Positions 22,213 through 33,726 are shown, counted from the stretch's first letter. The stretch is 47,064 nucleotides of DNA from Azolla pinnata (GCA_037176905.1 JBBBWG010029644.1:1551-48614); one strand, 5' to 3'. Translations and numbers: made by a program. Notes: generated from the sequence alone by a model not told the origin.

Positions 22213-22458
22213 TAACAGGAACCCTAAACCCCCCCCCCAAAAAAAACCATCTTCTTCCGGAGAATCCGACTCGAAACAAACAGAGGATTCGTTTTTTTTT
22301 TACCGATCCCCCGATCTTCTTCTTCTTCTTCTCCCTGTAGACCAAAAAGCCCTTGAAAACTGATGTGGTTAAAAGGAAGAACAGGCCTTTGCTCTTCTGT
22401 TTTTTTTTCTTCCTCTATTCCTTGAAATCTTCTTCCCCATTTGTAGCCATTGTTTGTG

Positions 22459-22877
22459 TTTGCTGCTGCTGCTGCTGCTGCTGCTGTTGTTGTAGAGGAT
22501 GTATGGCTAGAAAGCTTTCTCTGAAATTCATAGAGCCCCATTGCTAACTGCTTCTGTTTTTCTTCCCATCTGACCTTTGACTAACCCGATCGGATCACAT
22601 AGAGAATTTCTACCTCGATGTTCATACAAATCCCTCTTCTCCCAGTGCCGATGGCAGAGCCTCTCCTCCAAGAAGCCATGTACTCCCTCCTCTCTGTAAT
22701 GCAAATTTCTGTCTGTTCCCTTTCCGAATCTCCATCTCTTGTATCAATCAATAGCAAAAAGAGATATCAGAAGAAGAAGAAGAAGAAGATGATGATGATG
22801 ATGACGACGACAGCGACGACGATGAAGCCGAAGCTGAAGAAGAAGAAGAAGAAGAAGAAGAAGAAGAAGAAGCCATG
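22459..22877. repeat. (CTG)n, (GATGAT/GACGAC)n and (GAA)n microsatellites
   Basis: (CTG)n lies at about 22460-22487, 'gatgatgatgatgacgacgac' at about 22789-22812 and (GAA)n at about 22771-22789 and 22838-22872. They probably sit in the 3' flank of the DUF1685 gene or the leader of a following transcript. The runs of Ser, Lys or Leu codons in open frames across them are composition effects. Confidence 0.8.
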
Positions 22878-22951
22878 GCTGATGAACAGGTTTCGATATA
22901 ATCTGCGGGGAGATGAGCATCGATTGACCCAGAAAGGAAGTTCTTCGAAAG

Positions 22952-23185
22952 ATGAAGCAAAAACGCGCGGCGTCGAATCGTTTTGGATGGAAGGGACAGA
23001 CTACCCCAATGACACTCTTTGTGTACATTGGTATTTCGCTGTCCTCTGTTCCTTTCCATATCCATCTTGTGTATGCAGAATTAGCTTGGAATCCGGCAAT
23101 GGCTTTCTTCGTCGCACTCTGCCTTGTCATGAATGTGGGGCAAGACAAAGAGAACGGAACTCAGGATAAGCAAAAGGTTTGGTGA
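22952..23185 (+). CDS. Possible small two-span membrane protein
   Basis: A 77-codon frame starting 'MKQKRAASNRFGWKG'. It has two hydrophobic stretches (about residues 19-42 and 46-63, including 'TLFVYIGISLSS' and 'MAFFVALCLVMN') and a charged tail 'GQDKENGTQDKQKVW'. Unlike the neighbouring low-complexity frames its composition is protein-like, with a basic N-terminus and defined spans. It lies after a (GAA)n tract, a common feature of 5' leaders in this window. A short upstream frame beginning 'MADEQ' at about 22875 could be an upstream ORF. I do not recognise the family. It may instead be chance sequence in the 3' UTR of the DUF1685 gene. Confidence 0.35.
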   Translation: MKQKRAASNRFGWKGQTTPMTLFVYIGISLSSVPFHIHLVYAELAWNPAMAFFVALCLVMNVGQDKENGTQDKQKVW

Positions 23186-24435
23186 CACATTCAGGATAAG
23201 CAAGAGGTTTGGAGAGCTTCCATGCTTGTCTATGCATATGTATTGTAGGCACTATCCGTGAATTTGGAAGCAGACATGTGATGGGGATGAAATTTCGTCG
23301 AGGAATTCGTGAATGAATGCACTTGATTAAGCGAAAAAAAAAAGAGGCTCGGACTCGGAATCGGATCGAGCTGTTTCGCTCTTTTGCTGGCGTTGAAGGC
23401 GAGCGAGGAATTCCATCCGATTTCTCTCAGTATAGATCGGCTTCCTTCGTTCATTCGTTCATTTATTCGTTGCGGTGGTCATAATGCCAGAAGAGAGCTC
23501 CTTTGTTGAGTACAACACTAGTCTGATCGATATTGGCTCATGAACATCTTGTCGTTATGCAGGAGAAAAAGTCAATAGGGGGCATGCACCCAGCACGGCT
23601 CTGGCGCTGGCGCCTGCTCCTAGCCTCCTGGTGTGATGAAAGCACGTCTGCGCAGGAGAGCAGAGCGGATCCGGATCTGAGAATCAATTCTCCAGAAGAA
23701 GAAAAAAAAAAGCTTGTTGGCAATAATTGTGTGATGATGCAGCTGTGGAACCGACCAAGCTGACACTAGCTCTCTCTTGATCGATTCGATTGATCGATCG
23801 ATCGATTGATCGAAGCGAGTCGGTCATGCCAGATCACTCGATCCCTAGGCATTTCATGAAGCAGTAACGAGCGAAGAACATGTGAGAGGAATCGGGAGGT
23901 GTTTCTCACTGGCTTTGGTTGCGAAAGAGGGGCAGTAAACAATACTGGTGGTGAGATGACCGGTCTGTTCTTGTACGATGATGATCATAATTTACCACCA
24001 GGAGTATACGATATATAGACTTTCTGTAAAGCTAAGAACTCTTAACAAACCGGATCTTCTTCCGACGAATAACAGCATGTGCAATGCACATGTTTGATTA
24101 ATTAATCAAAGCCTTGCAAGGCCATGAAGGACCGCATGCGTGCATAGATTTAGAGTCTAGACAAAGGGCTCGTTGACAAGAGAAAACCGCCCTTAAACAG
24201 TTGGACCAACAGCTGCTTCTGGGAACCCTCGTAACGTGAGATTCATCAACGATTCATAAGTTGCACCACGTGGAGGCATTGAATTGTAGGAGACAGGCAG
24301 CAGAAGGAGGGGTGCTGGAGATAACAACCTCAAAACAACAAATGAGGATGGTATTTGCAATAGAGGAGATCTTCGACATCTTCCCAGCTAGCCCTCGTGC
24401 AGATGGACAGGATTACTACAACGATCTAATGATCA
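23186..24435. other. Intergenic, no gene recognised
   Basis: Mixed sequence with a (GATC/GATT)n run at about 23776-23815. Open frames are below 80 codons and match nothing known to me. Confidence 0.45.
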
Positions 24436-24875
24436 AAGAAAGGATAACTTTAGGGAACCAATATATAAGGTTAATTTGAATGGATTAAGGGTAGGATAAG
24501 CCTAAAATTGGTTATCTTGGATGGGGACAAACCCTATATGGTCACTTTGTCAGGTGTGAACACACCTGGCGATCAGAGAGATAAAAACATTATAACATTC
24601 TGAGATGTAGTGAAAACTTCTCTTGGTGAGGCTAGGCTCTCTGGCATTGGGATCTGTGCTTGTCAACTCTTCCAAGGTATAATCTAACGTAATATTCTGA
24701 GGCATGGGGGACAAATGGTATTATGGATGCCATCTTCGGTGCTTCATTCCATTGGTATGGTTAGTCATCCTCAATCCATTCCATTCTTTCAAATCTTCTC
24801 CATCATTGCTTCATCATTAGCAGATCCGTAACACGGATCTTCCAGGGGTCGACAAGGTCTCTCAGCCGAAGGGTA
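24436..24875 (+). repeat. Dispersed repeat, copy A
   Basis: About 430 bases share ordered blocks with 39395-39835. The start is 'gaaccaatatataagg' plus 'ttaatttgaatgg'. The middle has 'ttggtgaggctaggctctct'. The right part has 'tcatcattagcagatccgtaa' and 'ggtcgacaagg'. Sequence between blocks has diverged and contains indels. No open frame is present. It may be a SINE- or MITE-like non-autonomous element; I could not see diagnostic RNA polymerase III boxes or inverted ends. Confidence 0.7.
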
Positions 24876-24903
24876 GAGTACGTATGGATCGATTCTAACA
24901 ACC

Positions 24904-25006
24904 CGAGTAACCCCAAACTCTAAACCCTAAACCCTAAACCCTAAACCCTAAACCCTAAGCCCTAAGCTCAAAACCCAAAACCCAAAACCCAAAACCCTAA
25001 ACAAAT
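24904..25006. repeat. Short interstitial telomere-like array
   Basis: Five to six near-perfect CCCTAAA units (about 24915-24960) pass into degenerate 'aaaacccaaaaccc' words. An (ATT)n microsatellite follows at about 25078-25112. Confidence 0.9.
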
Positions 25007-25078
25007 CGCGTTAGCTGATCTGAGCTTGTACATCATGTCGACAGAACTGCGGACGATAATCTTTTAGATCTATCCCCC

Positions 25079-25112
<34 letters not shown>

Positions 25113-25254
25113 TTAACTATTTATTTCATAATTATTGCCCTGAAAACAAAAGAATCAAAAGCACCAAGAAAAGCAAAAAACAAAAGGGTAATTAATTATT
25201 AATTAACTGATTTATAGAAGAAGTAAGATGCATATAAATAAGTAAAAAAAGAGC

Positions 25255-25850
25255 GGGGAGCAAAGTTTGACTGTATTTACATTTCTGTCCCTGAGACGAC
25301 CTCCTGTTCCTCCTCGCCACCGCCGTCGCCATCGCCATCGCCATCGCCATCGCCATCGCCAATCAGGTAGATCTTCTCAGAGCTTTGTGTATTTCTTTCG
25401 ATGCGTCCATTCTTTTCCTTCTGCTCTTTCCTCCTGTGCTTTCCTTGCTTCCTCCTCCTCCTCCTCCTCCTCCTCCTCCTTCGGTTTTGTTTTGCTTTCT
25501 CTCTTCGCTTCCTCTTCACCCGTCGCATGGCGCTCCTCCTCTTCTCTCATCTGATTCTCTGGGAACGTCTGCGAATCACAAGAAGGAAGGCAAGAAGACT
25601 AAAACAAGAAGAAAGGAAGAATAAGACGAGGACGAATGACGAAGAAAAAGAAGAAGAAGAAGAAGAAGATGATGATGATGAGAAGAAGAAGAAGAAGAAG
25701 AAGAAGAAGAAGAAGAAGAAGAAGAAGAAGAAGAAGAAGACTAACAAGAAAATAAATCTTTTTGCAGTGATCTGTCTCCTTCGCCGTCTTCTGCTTGTTC
25801 AACCTTCCTTCAGCAGAAAGTTGCTCTTGAGTTGTCCTGCTCCAGAGAGC
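25255..25850 (+). promoter_or_regulatory. Promoter/5'UTR cassette A, upstream of phosphoacetylglucosamine mutase
   Basis: This block holds 'tttacatttctgtccctgag', a (GCCATC)n leader, a good splice donor (AATCAG|GTAGATCTT at 25366/25367), (CCT)n, 'gctttctctcttcgcttcctc', a long (GAA)n and an acceptor ('ctttttgcag' ending 25767), then 'tgatctgtctccttcgcc' and 'tgttcaaccttccttcag'. I read it as a promoter plus noncoding first exon, a 5'UTR intron of about 401 bases and a second leader exon. A second donor/acceptor pair (about 25968 and 26124) may bring the leader to the start codon. A matching copy lies at 30515-31085. Confidence 0.6.
25640..25741. repeat. (GAA)n microsatellite in the mutase 5'UTR intron
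   Basis: About 100 bases of GAA with a short (GAT)n interruption. The duplicate cassette carries a shorter, interrupted GAA tract at 30930-31000, so the locus has expanded or contracted since duplication. Confidence 0.85.
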
Positions 25851-26130
25851 CTAGCTCCTCCTGCGTCCGCGAAACACGAACCGGCTGCGCTGCGAAAATG
25901 TGCGCTGGGGCTTCTGTAGAGTCCCTCTAAGGTGGGGAGGAGCTTCCATCATCGCTGCTACACAGCAGGTGTGGAGTCGCTGTTTCTGCCTGCCTGGACC
26001 CCTGAGCTAAAACTATTTGAGCCAAACTTGTACAGGTCCATTTTCTGTTTGTAGATCGACATTGTGCTCGATAAGGTTCATTTGTTGGTTTCATCTCTTC
26101 TCTGAGTAAATAGGGTATTTACAGGTGGCC

Positions 26131-29100
26131 ATGGAGATTGACAATCCACATCTTCGTAGTGCAGTATCAAAGTTCCCTATCCCGCAAGGTATCATTTTCC
26201 TTCTATATGTTTATCCATTTCTCCTTTTTAATGTTCAAAAAAATTCTGGTCTCGATTGGAGAAGGAGAAATTCTTTCATTCATTCAGGAGTGTAACATGA
26301 AAGCAGGAGAATGAAAAATTGATATCTTTTCCTGGACATTGCCAATAAGCTTCGACAAAGCTATGCAGTCTACACCATAAGATCAAATTTCTTAAATTTA
26401 AAGGCAATCTAATAGGCCAAAAATATATTGTAATATTTTGAGCTATAGAAGATTTATATCTGGATTGAGAGAAGAAATTCGATCATTCAATGGTGAAAGC
26501 ACGGGAATGGGAACTTTGAGAGCTTGTCCTAGACATTTCTAATTAGCTTTGGAATTGCTATGCGATCCGCACTGTAAGATTAAATATGTTAGCTTTAAAG
26601 ACAATGTAATAGCTGTATATAACCGTTATGTGACATTTTTAATTAGAAAATAAGCTTGTTGGGTGTACAACTGCTGTAATATGCTTACTAGCTGCTATAT
26701 TTCGGAGTAACTAATGAAACAGTTAACTGTCAGAGATGGTGGAAGATGATTTCAGCCAACTGTCTTTTGCAGGATTGCGTTTTTCATATGGTACAGCAGG
26801 ATTCAGAACAGATTCTTCTCACCTTGATCCCATCGCTTTCAGGACTGGAATCTTGGCATCTCTACGATCTCTAGTCACCAGATCAACAATCGGGATCATG
26901 ATAACTGCATCTCATAATCCCATCAATGACAATGGTGTGAAAATCGCGGACCCTGGTGGTGATATGCTATCTCAAGACTGGGAGCCCTTTGCAGAAGCTT
27001 TGGCGAATGCTTCTAGCCCCGAGTCCGTTTCACAGGTAAAGGAAGATATTGGCTTTGATATGTATGAGATGAAGTTTTTATGGGCATCTACTTTATTACT
27101 GTTTACAGGTTCTGTCCAAATTTATGCATAAATACCAAGTGTCAAGTGCATCCCTTGGCCCTGGTAAGGTTCTCTTAGCCAGAGACAGTAGACCCAGTGG
27201 GGAGAGGCTTCTCAATGCTGCAAGGCAGGTATTTCAATTTTGCCTCTTAAACGACAATTTGATCTCAGATTGAAGTTTGATCACCTTTATTTTACCCAGG
27301 GTATTGAAGCAGTTCCAGGAGTAGAGGCTATTGTTCTCGGCATACTTACAACCCCTCAACTTCATTGGATGGTTCGTGCTACTAACCTGCATGTTGGTGC
27401 TTCTGAAGAAGACTACTACAGCACTATCTCGAAGGGATTCAGGTTAAACCGTCAAAGTTTTTCGTTGTATCAAAGTGGCTTCGATGATCTCTCTCTATGC
27501 TCATCTTCATTCTTTTTTGCACCCAATGTATTTCTTTGTGTCATCTATTAACCTTTATTCTTTCTATTTTCCAGGCATCTGTTGGATTTGAAACCATTGA
27601 AGAATACATCAGTTTCTACAGGGAAGGGGTTTATTATAGATGGAGCCAATGGGGTTGGTGCAATCAAACTCCTCGAATTGCAGAAATTTATTCCCGAGCT
27701 GAAGCTGGAAATCAGGAATTCTGGCATGGATGACAGTGGGTTACTGAATGATCTTGTAGGGGCGGATTTCGTACAGAAGGAGAGAGCATTCCCTCGAAAT
27801 TTCACTTATCTCAATGATCAAGATCAAAGGTTACGATTATAGCAGCATAACTTGTAGTCTTTTCTCTTGAAAATATCTGACTGTACTCATTCAAACGCAG
27901 TACAGGTGTGCTAGTCTAGATGGGGATGCAGATAGGATAGTTTTTTTCTATGCCAAACCTGGGTCCTCACCGAGCTTGAAGTTGCTGGATGGTGACAAGA
28001 TTCTGACATTCTTTGCCATCTTCATACAAAAACAAATCCAAGAACTATCTGAATGCATCAAGGGAAATGATGCAATCGATGATGGTTATTCAATCAAACT
28101 TGGAGTAGTGCAGACTGCATATGCAAATGGGGCATCAACGAGGTTCTTGAAGGAGAGTCTGGGTATTGAAGCTGCTTTTACATCCACAGGAGTCAAGCAC
28201 TTGCATCATAAGGCTGCCATGTATGATATTGGGATTTACTTTGAGGCGAATGGTCATGGCACTATCCTCTTCAAAAAAGAGTTTCTGGGGTGGTTGAGAA
28301 AGTGTTCTTTAGAATTCAAGAATGATACCACCATGGAAGGTATGCATGTGATTAACTCATCTTTTACTAATATGTAAAATCTAAATTAAGTTGGTAAATG
28401 GATTCCCAGTCATTCAATTTATATGCCTGTATCTAGAAGCGCATACATAGTAAAGGGCACTGTGTTTTGCCCTATAACTCCATTCAATTTGTTTTTTTCA
28501 TCATGTGCACTGTGACGCAACTTGCCACTGCTTTACAGCCGTGCTGCGCTGGTATCTACTTAAAAGCTGCTTGTTTTTAGCATGTTGGTGGCATCCTGTC
28601 ATGTCATTTGTTGGGTAGTAAATATATTGTGCATAATTATGCCATTTGAATTCACAATGAATTGGAGATTGATGAGAGAAATTCCTAGATAGTTTTTTAG
28701 CACCTCTGTAGTTAAACTGCTTTTATCTTCATTGTCTTGGTTTCGCTTTCTTATCCATTTTGCAGCTGCCTGGAGAGCAACACAAAGGCTGCTTGCAGTC
28801 AGTGATGTGATCAATCAAGCTATTGGTGATGCGTTAAGTGTATTATTACTTGTGGAAGTGATATTACAATACCTGGGATGGTCAATGGAGGAGTGGGACA
28901 GTGTATACCAAGATCTTCCTAGCAGGCAACTGAAGGTAAACTATTTGTAGGGTGGAGGTTCTTTTTTACGATCATGCATAAAAGGACTTATTTGGGCTTG
29001 CTATTTTGGTTAGATGCCTATGCAGGTTTATGTTATAAGAGTCATATATGCAGACCAATCTTTTGTCTGACTTTTATTTGACAGGTAAAAGTAAAGGACC

Positions 29101-29432
29101 GGAGTTTTATTAAAACTACCAATGCGGAGACAATTGTTACACATCCAGTAGGTCTTCAAGATGCTATCAACATGGAAGTTGGTAAGCAGAATGTTAGATC
29201 CTCATCTCAAAAACGATTTTTGGTCTCAAATTGTCAGACATCTTACATTGCATTGTGTTCGTGTTTAGCGAAAGTTAGATTTGGGAGAGCTTTTGTCCGT
29301 CCATCTGGAACTGAAGATATAGTAAGGGTTTATGCAGAAGGTGGAACACAAGAAGAAGCAGATGCAGTTGCGGAAGCTGTTGCGAGGCATGTTAATGACC
29401 ATGCAAACTGTGTTGTTGGTGTTCTAAGATAA
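26131..29432 (+). CDS. AGM1: Phosphoacetylglucosamine mutase (AGM1/DRT101 type)
   Basis: Nine coding exons: 26131-26188, 26773-27035, 27109-27228, 27300-27442, 27575-27829, 27906-28339, 28766-28935, 29085-29181, 29269-29432. All are GT-AG and the frame closes at 567 residues, close to the usual plant length (about 556). The enzyme converts GlcNAc-6-phosphate to GlcNAc-1-phosphate (EC 5.4.2.3) in cytosolic UDP-GlcNAc synthesis, feeding N-glycans, GPI anchors and protein O-GlcNAc. The phosphoserine loop 'TASHNP' has Ser66; the Mg-binding loop 'DGDADR' is at 285-290; the sugar-binding loop '[11 protein letters not shown]' is at 389-399; the phosphate-binding loop 'RPSGTED' is at 524-530. The exon 5/6 junction uses the second of two nearby AGs (ends 27905); the first would shift the frame. 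All key residues are present, so it should be active. Confidence 0.96.
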
Positions 29433-29815
29433 CAATGTCCTCAAACCTGTCGTCAAGCTCGATTCTTTCACTAGTTCTTTGTATCAATCAGAATTCAAAC
29501 AAAACAAAGCAATTTTACTTCAATCAACGGTAGAATGCGAGTTAACAAACAAGAGCCTCATGCTTCCAAAAGGGATAGATGTTGATCTATCACTTGAGTT
29601 CGAAATAAAGCTAACAAACCTAAATCGAACTAATTCTGAAGTTGATTCTTGATTAATTATAAACAATTTCAGAGATACATTCTGTTGGGACTGATATCTT
29701 TTCAACTAATTCTGAAAAATGCTTTACAATCGATTGAATGAATGACTTGAATTACGTAAACTTATTCTTATCTGTGTATAGGACATTGCCATTGGAGCTG
29801 GATTCATTGCTGCCT
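29433..29815. other. 3' flank of the mutase gene
   Basis: AT-rich sequence that should hold the 3' UTR and end of the mutase transcript. No other gene is seen. Confidence 0.5.
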
Positions 29816-30130
29816 CTATGTAGTTGTTACCGTGCAATGTACAAATCGTCCAAACAAGATAGAAGAAGCAAATCGCCTCGGAAGCAAGCCACCTGTGAGG
29901 TGCTTTTTAACAAAATGCTCATCGAATGGAGCAACAATTGCAACTCATTGCTATGTCTATATAGTTGTTACCGTGCCTTCAACAAAGGCTTACCACTACG
30001 ATATGCTTTGCAATGTTCAAATCGTCCAAACAAGATAGAAGAAGCAAATCGCCTCGGAAACAAGCCAAGCCACCTCTGAGGTGCTTTTTAACAAAATGCT
30101 CATCGAATGGAGCAACAATTGCAACTCACG
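29808..30130. repeat. Tandem duplication of about 176-base period
   Basis: The block 'aaatcgtccaaacaagatag', 'aagaagcaaatcgcctcgga', 'aggtgctttttaacaaaatg', 'ctcatcgaatggagcaacaa' occurs from about 29842 and again from about 30018 with very few differences. Parts of the flank ('tagttgttaccgtgc') are also doubled. High identity suggests a recent event. Confidence 0.85.
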
Positions 30131-30134
30131 AAAG

Positions 30135-30357
30135 CCCTACTCGGAACCAAGCAAAATCCAAAGGTTCGTTTCACAGTCGGAGCCTCTGGCAATTGCTTCT
30201 ACAGCGCCTTCCGGAAGGAGCTCTTCAAGCTTGAATCCACCAACCACGGATGATTCAAACCACACAGAGGCACAGTACTCGGGATCTTCCAAGAGTCGGC
30301 GTACAGATAGATCTTCACGCAACTAGATAAACACAGTTTTACCAATCCCAGCTGACT
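30135..30357 (-). pseudogene. Possible NB-ARC (disease-resistance type) gene fragment
   Basis: On the minus strand, 'ESAGIGKTVF' resembles the NB-ARC P-loop (the first Gly of Walker A replaced by Glu). After an in-frame stop comes 'LREDLSVRRLLEDPEY', 'ASVWFESSV' and 'FKLEELLPEGAVEAIA', spaced roughly as the post-P-loop part of NB-ARC ('..V...F....FVTVS.. ...LL'). The frame ends after about 60 codons and no LRR or other domain follows. The adjacent tandem duplication reads, in another minus-strand frame, 'LLLLSCLDDL', faintly like a kinase-2 motif. Similarity is weak and by eye only; it could be chance. Confidence 0.3.
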
Positions 30358-30514
30358 CTAACAGCTCAGGTTACCCTCTAGACTAGCAGATCTAGACCTA
30401 TAATTATTTCATAAGTCTTGCCAGAAACAGATGAATCAAGAAAACAAAATATGGGTTTTGTAATTGATTGATAAGCTAAAATATGAATAGGTAGAAAATA
30501 AAAATAGGGGGGAA

Positions 30515-31085
30515 AATAGTTTGAGCTTATTTACATTTTTGTCCCTGAAACGTCCTCCTCTTCCGATACATACTCTTCGTTTTCTTGCTGTTCATTCATT
30601 CGTTTCCTTCGCAGCTCGCCTTCGCCATCGCCTTCGCCATCGCCAATCAGGTAGATCTTCTTCGAGCTTTGTGTATTTTCTCTTTCCTTTTGGTTCTTCC
30701 CATCGTGCTTTTCCGTTCCGTCCATTTCTTGCTTCCCTCTTTCTCCTTCGCCTTCTCCTTCTCCTTCTCCTTCTCCTTCTGTTTGTTTGGCTTTCTCTCT
30801 TCGCTTCCTCTCCGTTTAGGGTTGGAGCAGCACGCGCTGCATTGCGCTCCTTCTGCTCTCTCATCCGATTCCCTCAGAAAGTCAGTGAAGACCAAGAAGG
30901 AAGGAAAGAAGAAGAAAACGAAGGAAGAATAAGACGAAGAAGAAGAAAAACAAGAAGAAAAACAAGAAGAAAAAGAAGAAGGAGAAGGAGAAGGAGAAAA
31001 TATATCTTTTGCAGAGATCTGTCTCCTTCGCCATCTTCTGCATGTTCAACCTTCCTTCAGTAGAAAGTTGGCCTTGAGTAGAACA
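30515..31085 (+). promoter_or_regulatory. Promoter/5'UTR cassette B, duplicate of the mutase promoter
   Basis: It parallels 25255-25850 block by block: 'tttacatttttgtccctgaa', a (GCCATC/GCCTTC)n leader, 'cgccaatcaggtagatcttc' (donor at 30650/30651), 'gagctttgtgtatttt', 'ggctttctctcttcgcttcc', 'aaggaagaataagacgaaga', 'atcttttgcag' (acceptor ending 31014) and 'gatctgtctccttcgcc' plus 'gttcaaccttccttcagtag'. Splice sites are conserved on both sides, predicting a 5'UTR intron of about 364 bases. It lies upstream, in the same orientation, of the vasculin-like gene and is the only promoter-like block between that gene and the mutase. Confidence 0.6.
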
Positions 31086-33717
31086 GCTTTTTGAAGCAAA
31101 GGAAAACTATTTATAATTTTCTTTGGGAGAAAAGGAATACTTTCCCTACAATACCAGAAACTCTCTTCACGACAGCTATACGAGAACATCTCTCTCACAA
31201 GAAACTTTTCGTTTCTTCTGCAGTGAAGCATTCATCATCAGCAAAAGGTTTCCTTCTGTTCGTCAAGCAGTCAAGTTTTTCTTCCTCAACAAGAAGGTAG
31301 CTCTTTGAGCAGGAAGTATAACCCTCAGAAATACTTGGGAAACGTTGTTTCTTAAACAGAAAAAAAACATTTTTTTCTCCCTAGAAAAGTTTTGATTCTT
31401 CCATCACCAGAGTGAAACGTTTGTTCGTACATCAGATAAGGTGTGCTCCATAACAAACTGTTTCCTCGCACCATCAGAAAATATCAATTCGAAGGGATCC
31501 TTTGAACTTCTTTGGCCAGACACTTCAAGAAGAAAGAAGAAGCTTGGTTCTTCAAGAGTCATTCTCATTCTTCTCCCACAGTTTTTATTCGGGAACAGAA
31601 GATTCCTTCCTGCTTTGAGAAAAGCTTCAATTGAACAGGTATTTTTGTGTAATTCATACTTTCTGGTTTTTTATGACAACTGCAGTATATCTACATTACT
31701 TAGAAACGATACCCATTATTCACAAAGAAAGAGCCACAGAAACGCTTCTGAAACCCATGCCACTGAGTTTCTACTCACAAATAGTATATACAACACCAAA
31801 TAGTTTCCACTCCTATTGATTGTTGAGTAGATCAGGCATCAACTGATGTCTTGTTAAGCTATGAAGGATTTTTTAAATAGCCTGGGTACTTAAATATTTT
31901 TTTGTCATCAGGAAAGTGTTTACTCCATGCTTCCATATTGACCTGTCTTGCCAACATTTATCTGGTTTTGGTCATTGTTTTTACTCTGCTGCTGTATTTA
32001 ATTCTCAGAAGACTTTGAGTTGTTTTCAAAATAGATTGATTGGAGACGGACCTAGGTTATGCAGGGAAAATGATCTCAGTAATTTTGATATACGCTATGG
32101 ATACATGCGTATATTAAAAGTGGTGCTACATGAAATGCGATATTTGAGTGGTTCATTTGTTGTATCAAACTCTAGGATATTCTGCCTAATTAACATGGTG
32201 CAATCTCGAGAAACTTCTTTTTGTTTTAGGTTTACAGAATTGAATAGTTTAATCTCTACAAAATCATTACGTAGCTTTCGGTACTAAGAGTAATTTTGGA
32301 TCTTACATGACAGAATCAGTCAATTTTCTTAATTGCGTGATATGGTCATCGTTTTGGTGGAGAGCGATGTTAAAAATGTTCCATTTAATTGTCAAGAGCT
32401 AGAAAATTTCTTATACTGGCAAGGTTAAGTATTTTGGCAAGTTCGTAGAAACTGTTCTCAAACAAGATTCGGCTACTCTTCAGAGTCATTTTGGTCAGTT
32501 TCTTGAGAAAGATATTTCACCATCCTTGATCACATTTTGGTTGCACGTCAAGTTATCTTCAAACGTCAAGAAATGGTTTTAAGTAGACATGGTTCTTCAT
32601 CGAGCTCTTTCATTAAGAAGGTTCAGCTATTTTTCGAGGGTGTATTGTCCAGTTTCAAGGCTGATTTAGGTGTCAAAAATCTCCCCAAGTAATTTTCTAT
32701 TCTCTGTTGCGGTTCATTTCAATTTTGTTCATAATCACACATGGAGATGAACTCAGTCTCCTTTTCGTGGAGTTCCCGTCATAATCATTGACAGATATAC
32801 AGTTTCTGAAAAATACAATTTACTGCACAAGTGTGGTATTTGGTGTAAACTGAGGGTCTAAGCAGTGCAGTTAAGGGAGATTTTTTTTCACCGGGAAACT
32901 GTTTGTTTATGGAAGAAGTATCATCCGCTCTTTCATAGGCTTGGCTAAGATGTTACAGAATCTCATCTTCAATGCAAAACAACTTCAATGAAGAAGATAC
33001 TCAACTGACTCTGTTTCCATTCTCGATTTTGATTCCACTTCAGTGTCGAAGGCATTAGTCAGTATTGAAACACAGTTAACCTGTTCTTCGAAAAGGAGTT
33101 TTACATCACTCCAGATTCAATACTTAATAAAGTTTCTTCCTTAGGCCTTGTGTAGCAAATTTCAAAGAGAACTTCTGCCATGAGCAGCCGTCATTGAAGG
33201 TAACATGTACAGTTGATGGCTTCAACATTGGCAGGATCCTTGGATATTTGATATGTGCAAATTTTTATATGAAGAATGAAAGAGCTCCCTCAATAAATAT
33301 CGTTTTAAACAAGGTTCACTATATTTCAAAGTGTAATCTAATAAGAATCAGCCAGATGTTAAACATATGATAAGCAGCTTACAGGTCGTTGTTTAATGGA
33401 CAAATCAGTGTAATTTGGTCTTAATCGTGACAGTATCACTAGAATTTATAACTGGTGATGGTTCTAGACTACCATCAAGGCTCTTTTGGTTATGAGACTT
33501 GCACAATTTTAAGTCTATCAGAAGAATCGTCATACATGGATTTTATGTAATCAATGCTACAGAGCATTTTGCTGAATATATAGCACACAAGGATACCACC
33601 ACTAACTTTGTAATTTGCGGTGGTGATCATCTATGGACACATATTTTGCCATGTGTACGAGTAAAGAGTTGTAGAGCTGAATGGAAATACAATTGGAAGT
33701 TTTGACAACGATGGTAG
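31086..33717 (+). other. Probable 5'UTR intron of the vasculin-like gene
   Basis: About 2.6 kb of T-rich, AG-poor sequence with no supported coding frame, between promoter cassette B and the first coding exon at 33727. The exon could start after an acceptor AG at 33717 or 33726. I see no transposon domain in it. Confidence 0.4.
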
Positions 33718-33726
33718 ATGTATCAG

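Noticed and set aside
22748-23148. Ser- or Leu-rich minus-strand frames near 22.8-23.1 kb
   Set aside because: Runs come from the GAA/GAT microsatellite read in reverse; the rest is not conserved-looking.
25401-25919. Open frames over promoter cassette A (Leu-, Lys- or Phe-rich)
   Set aside because: Driven by CCT and GAA microsatellites in what looks like a 5'UTR and its intron; the duplicate copy does not keep the same frame.
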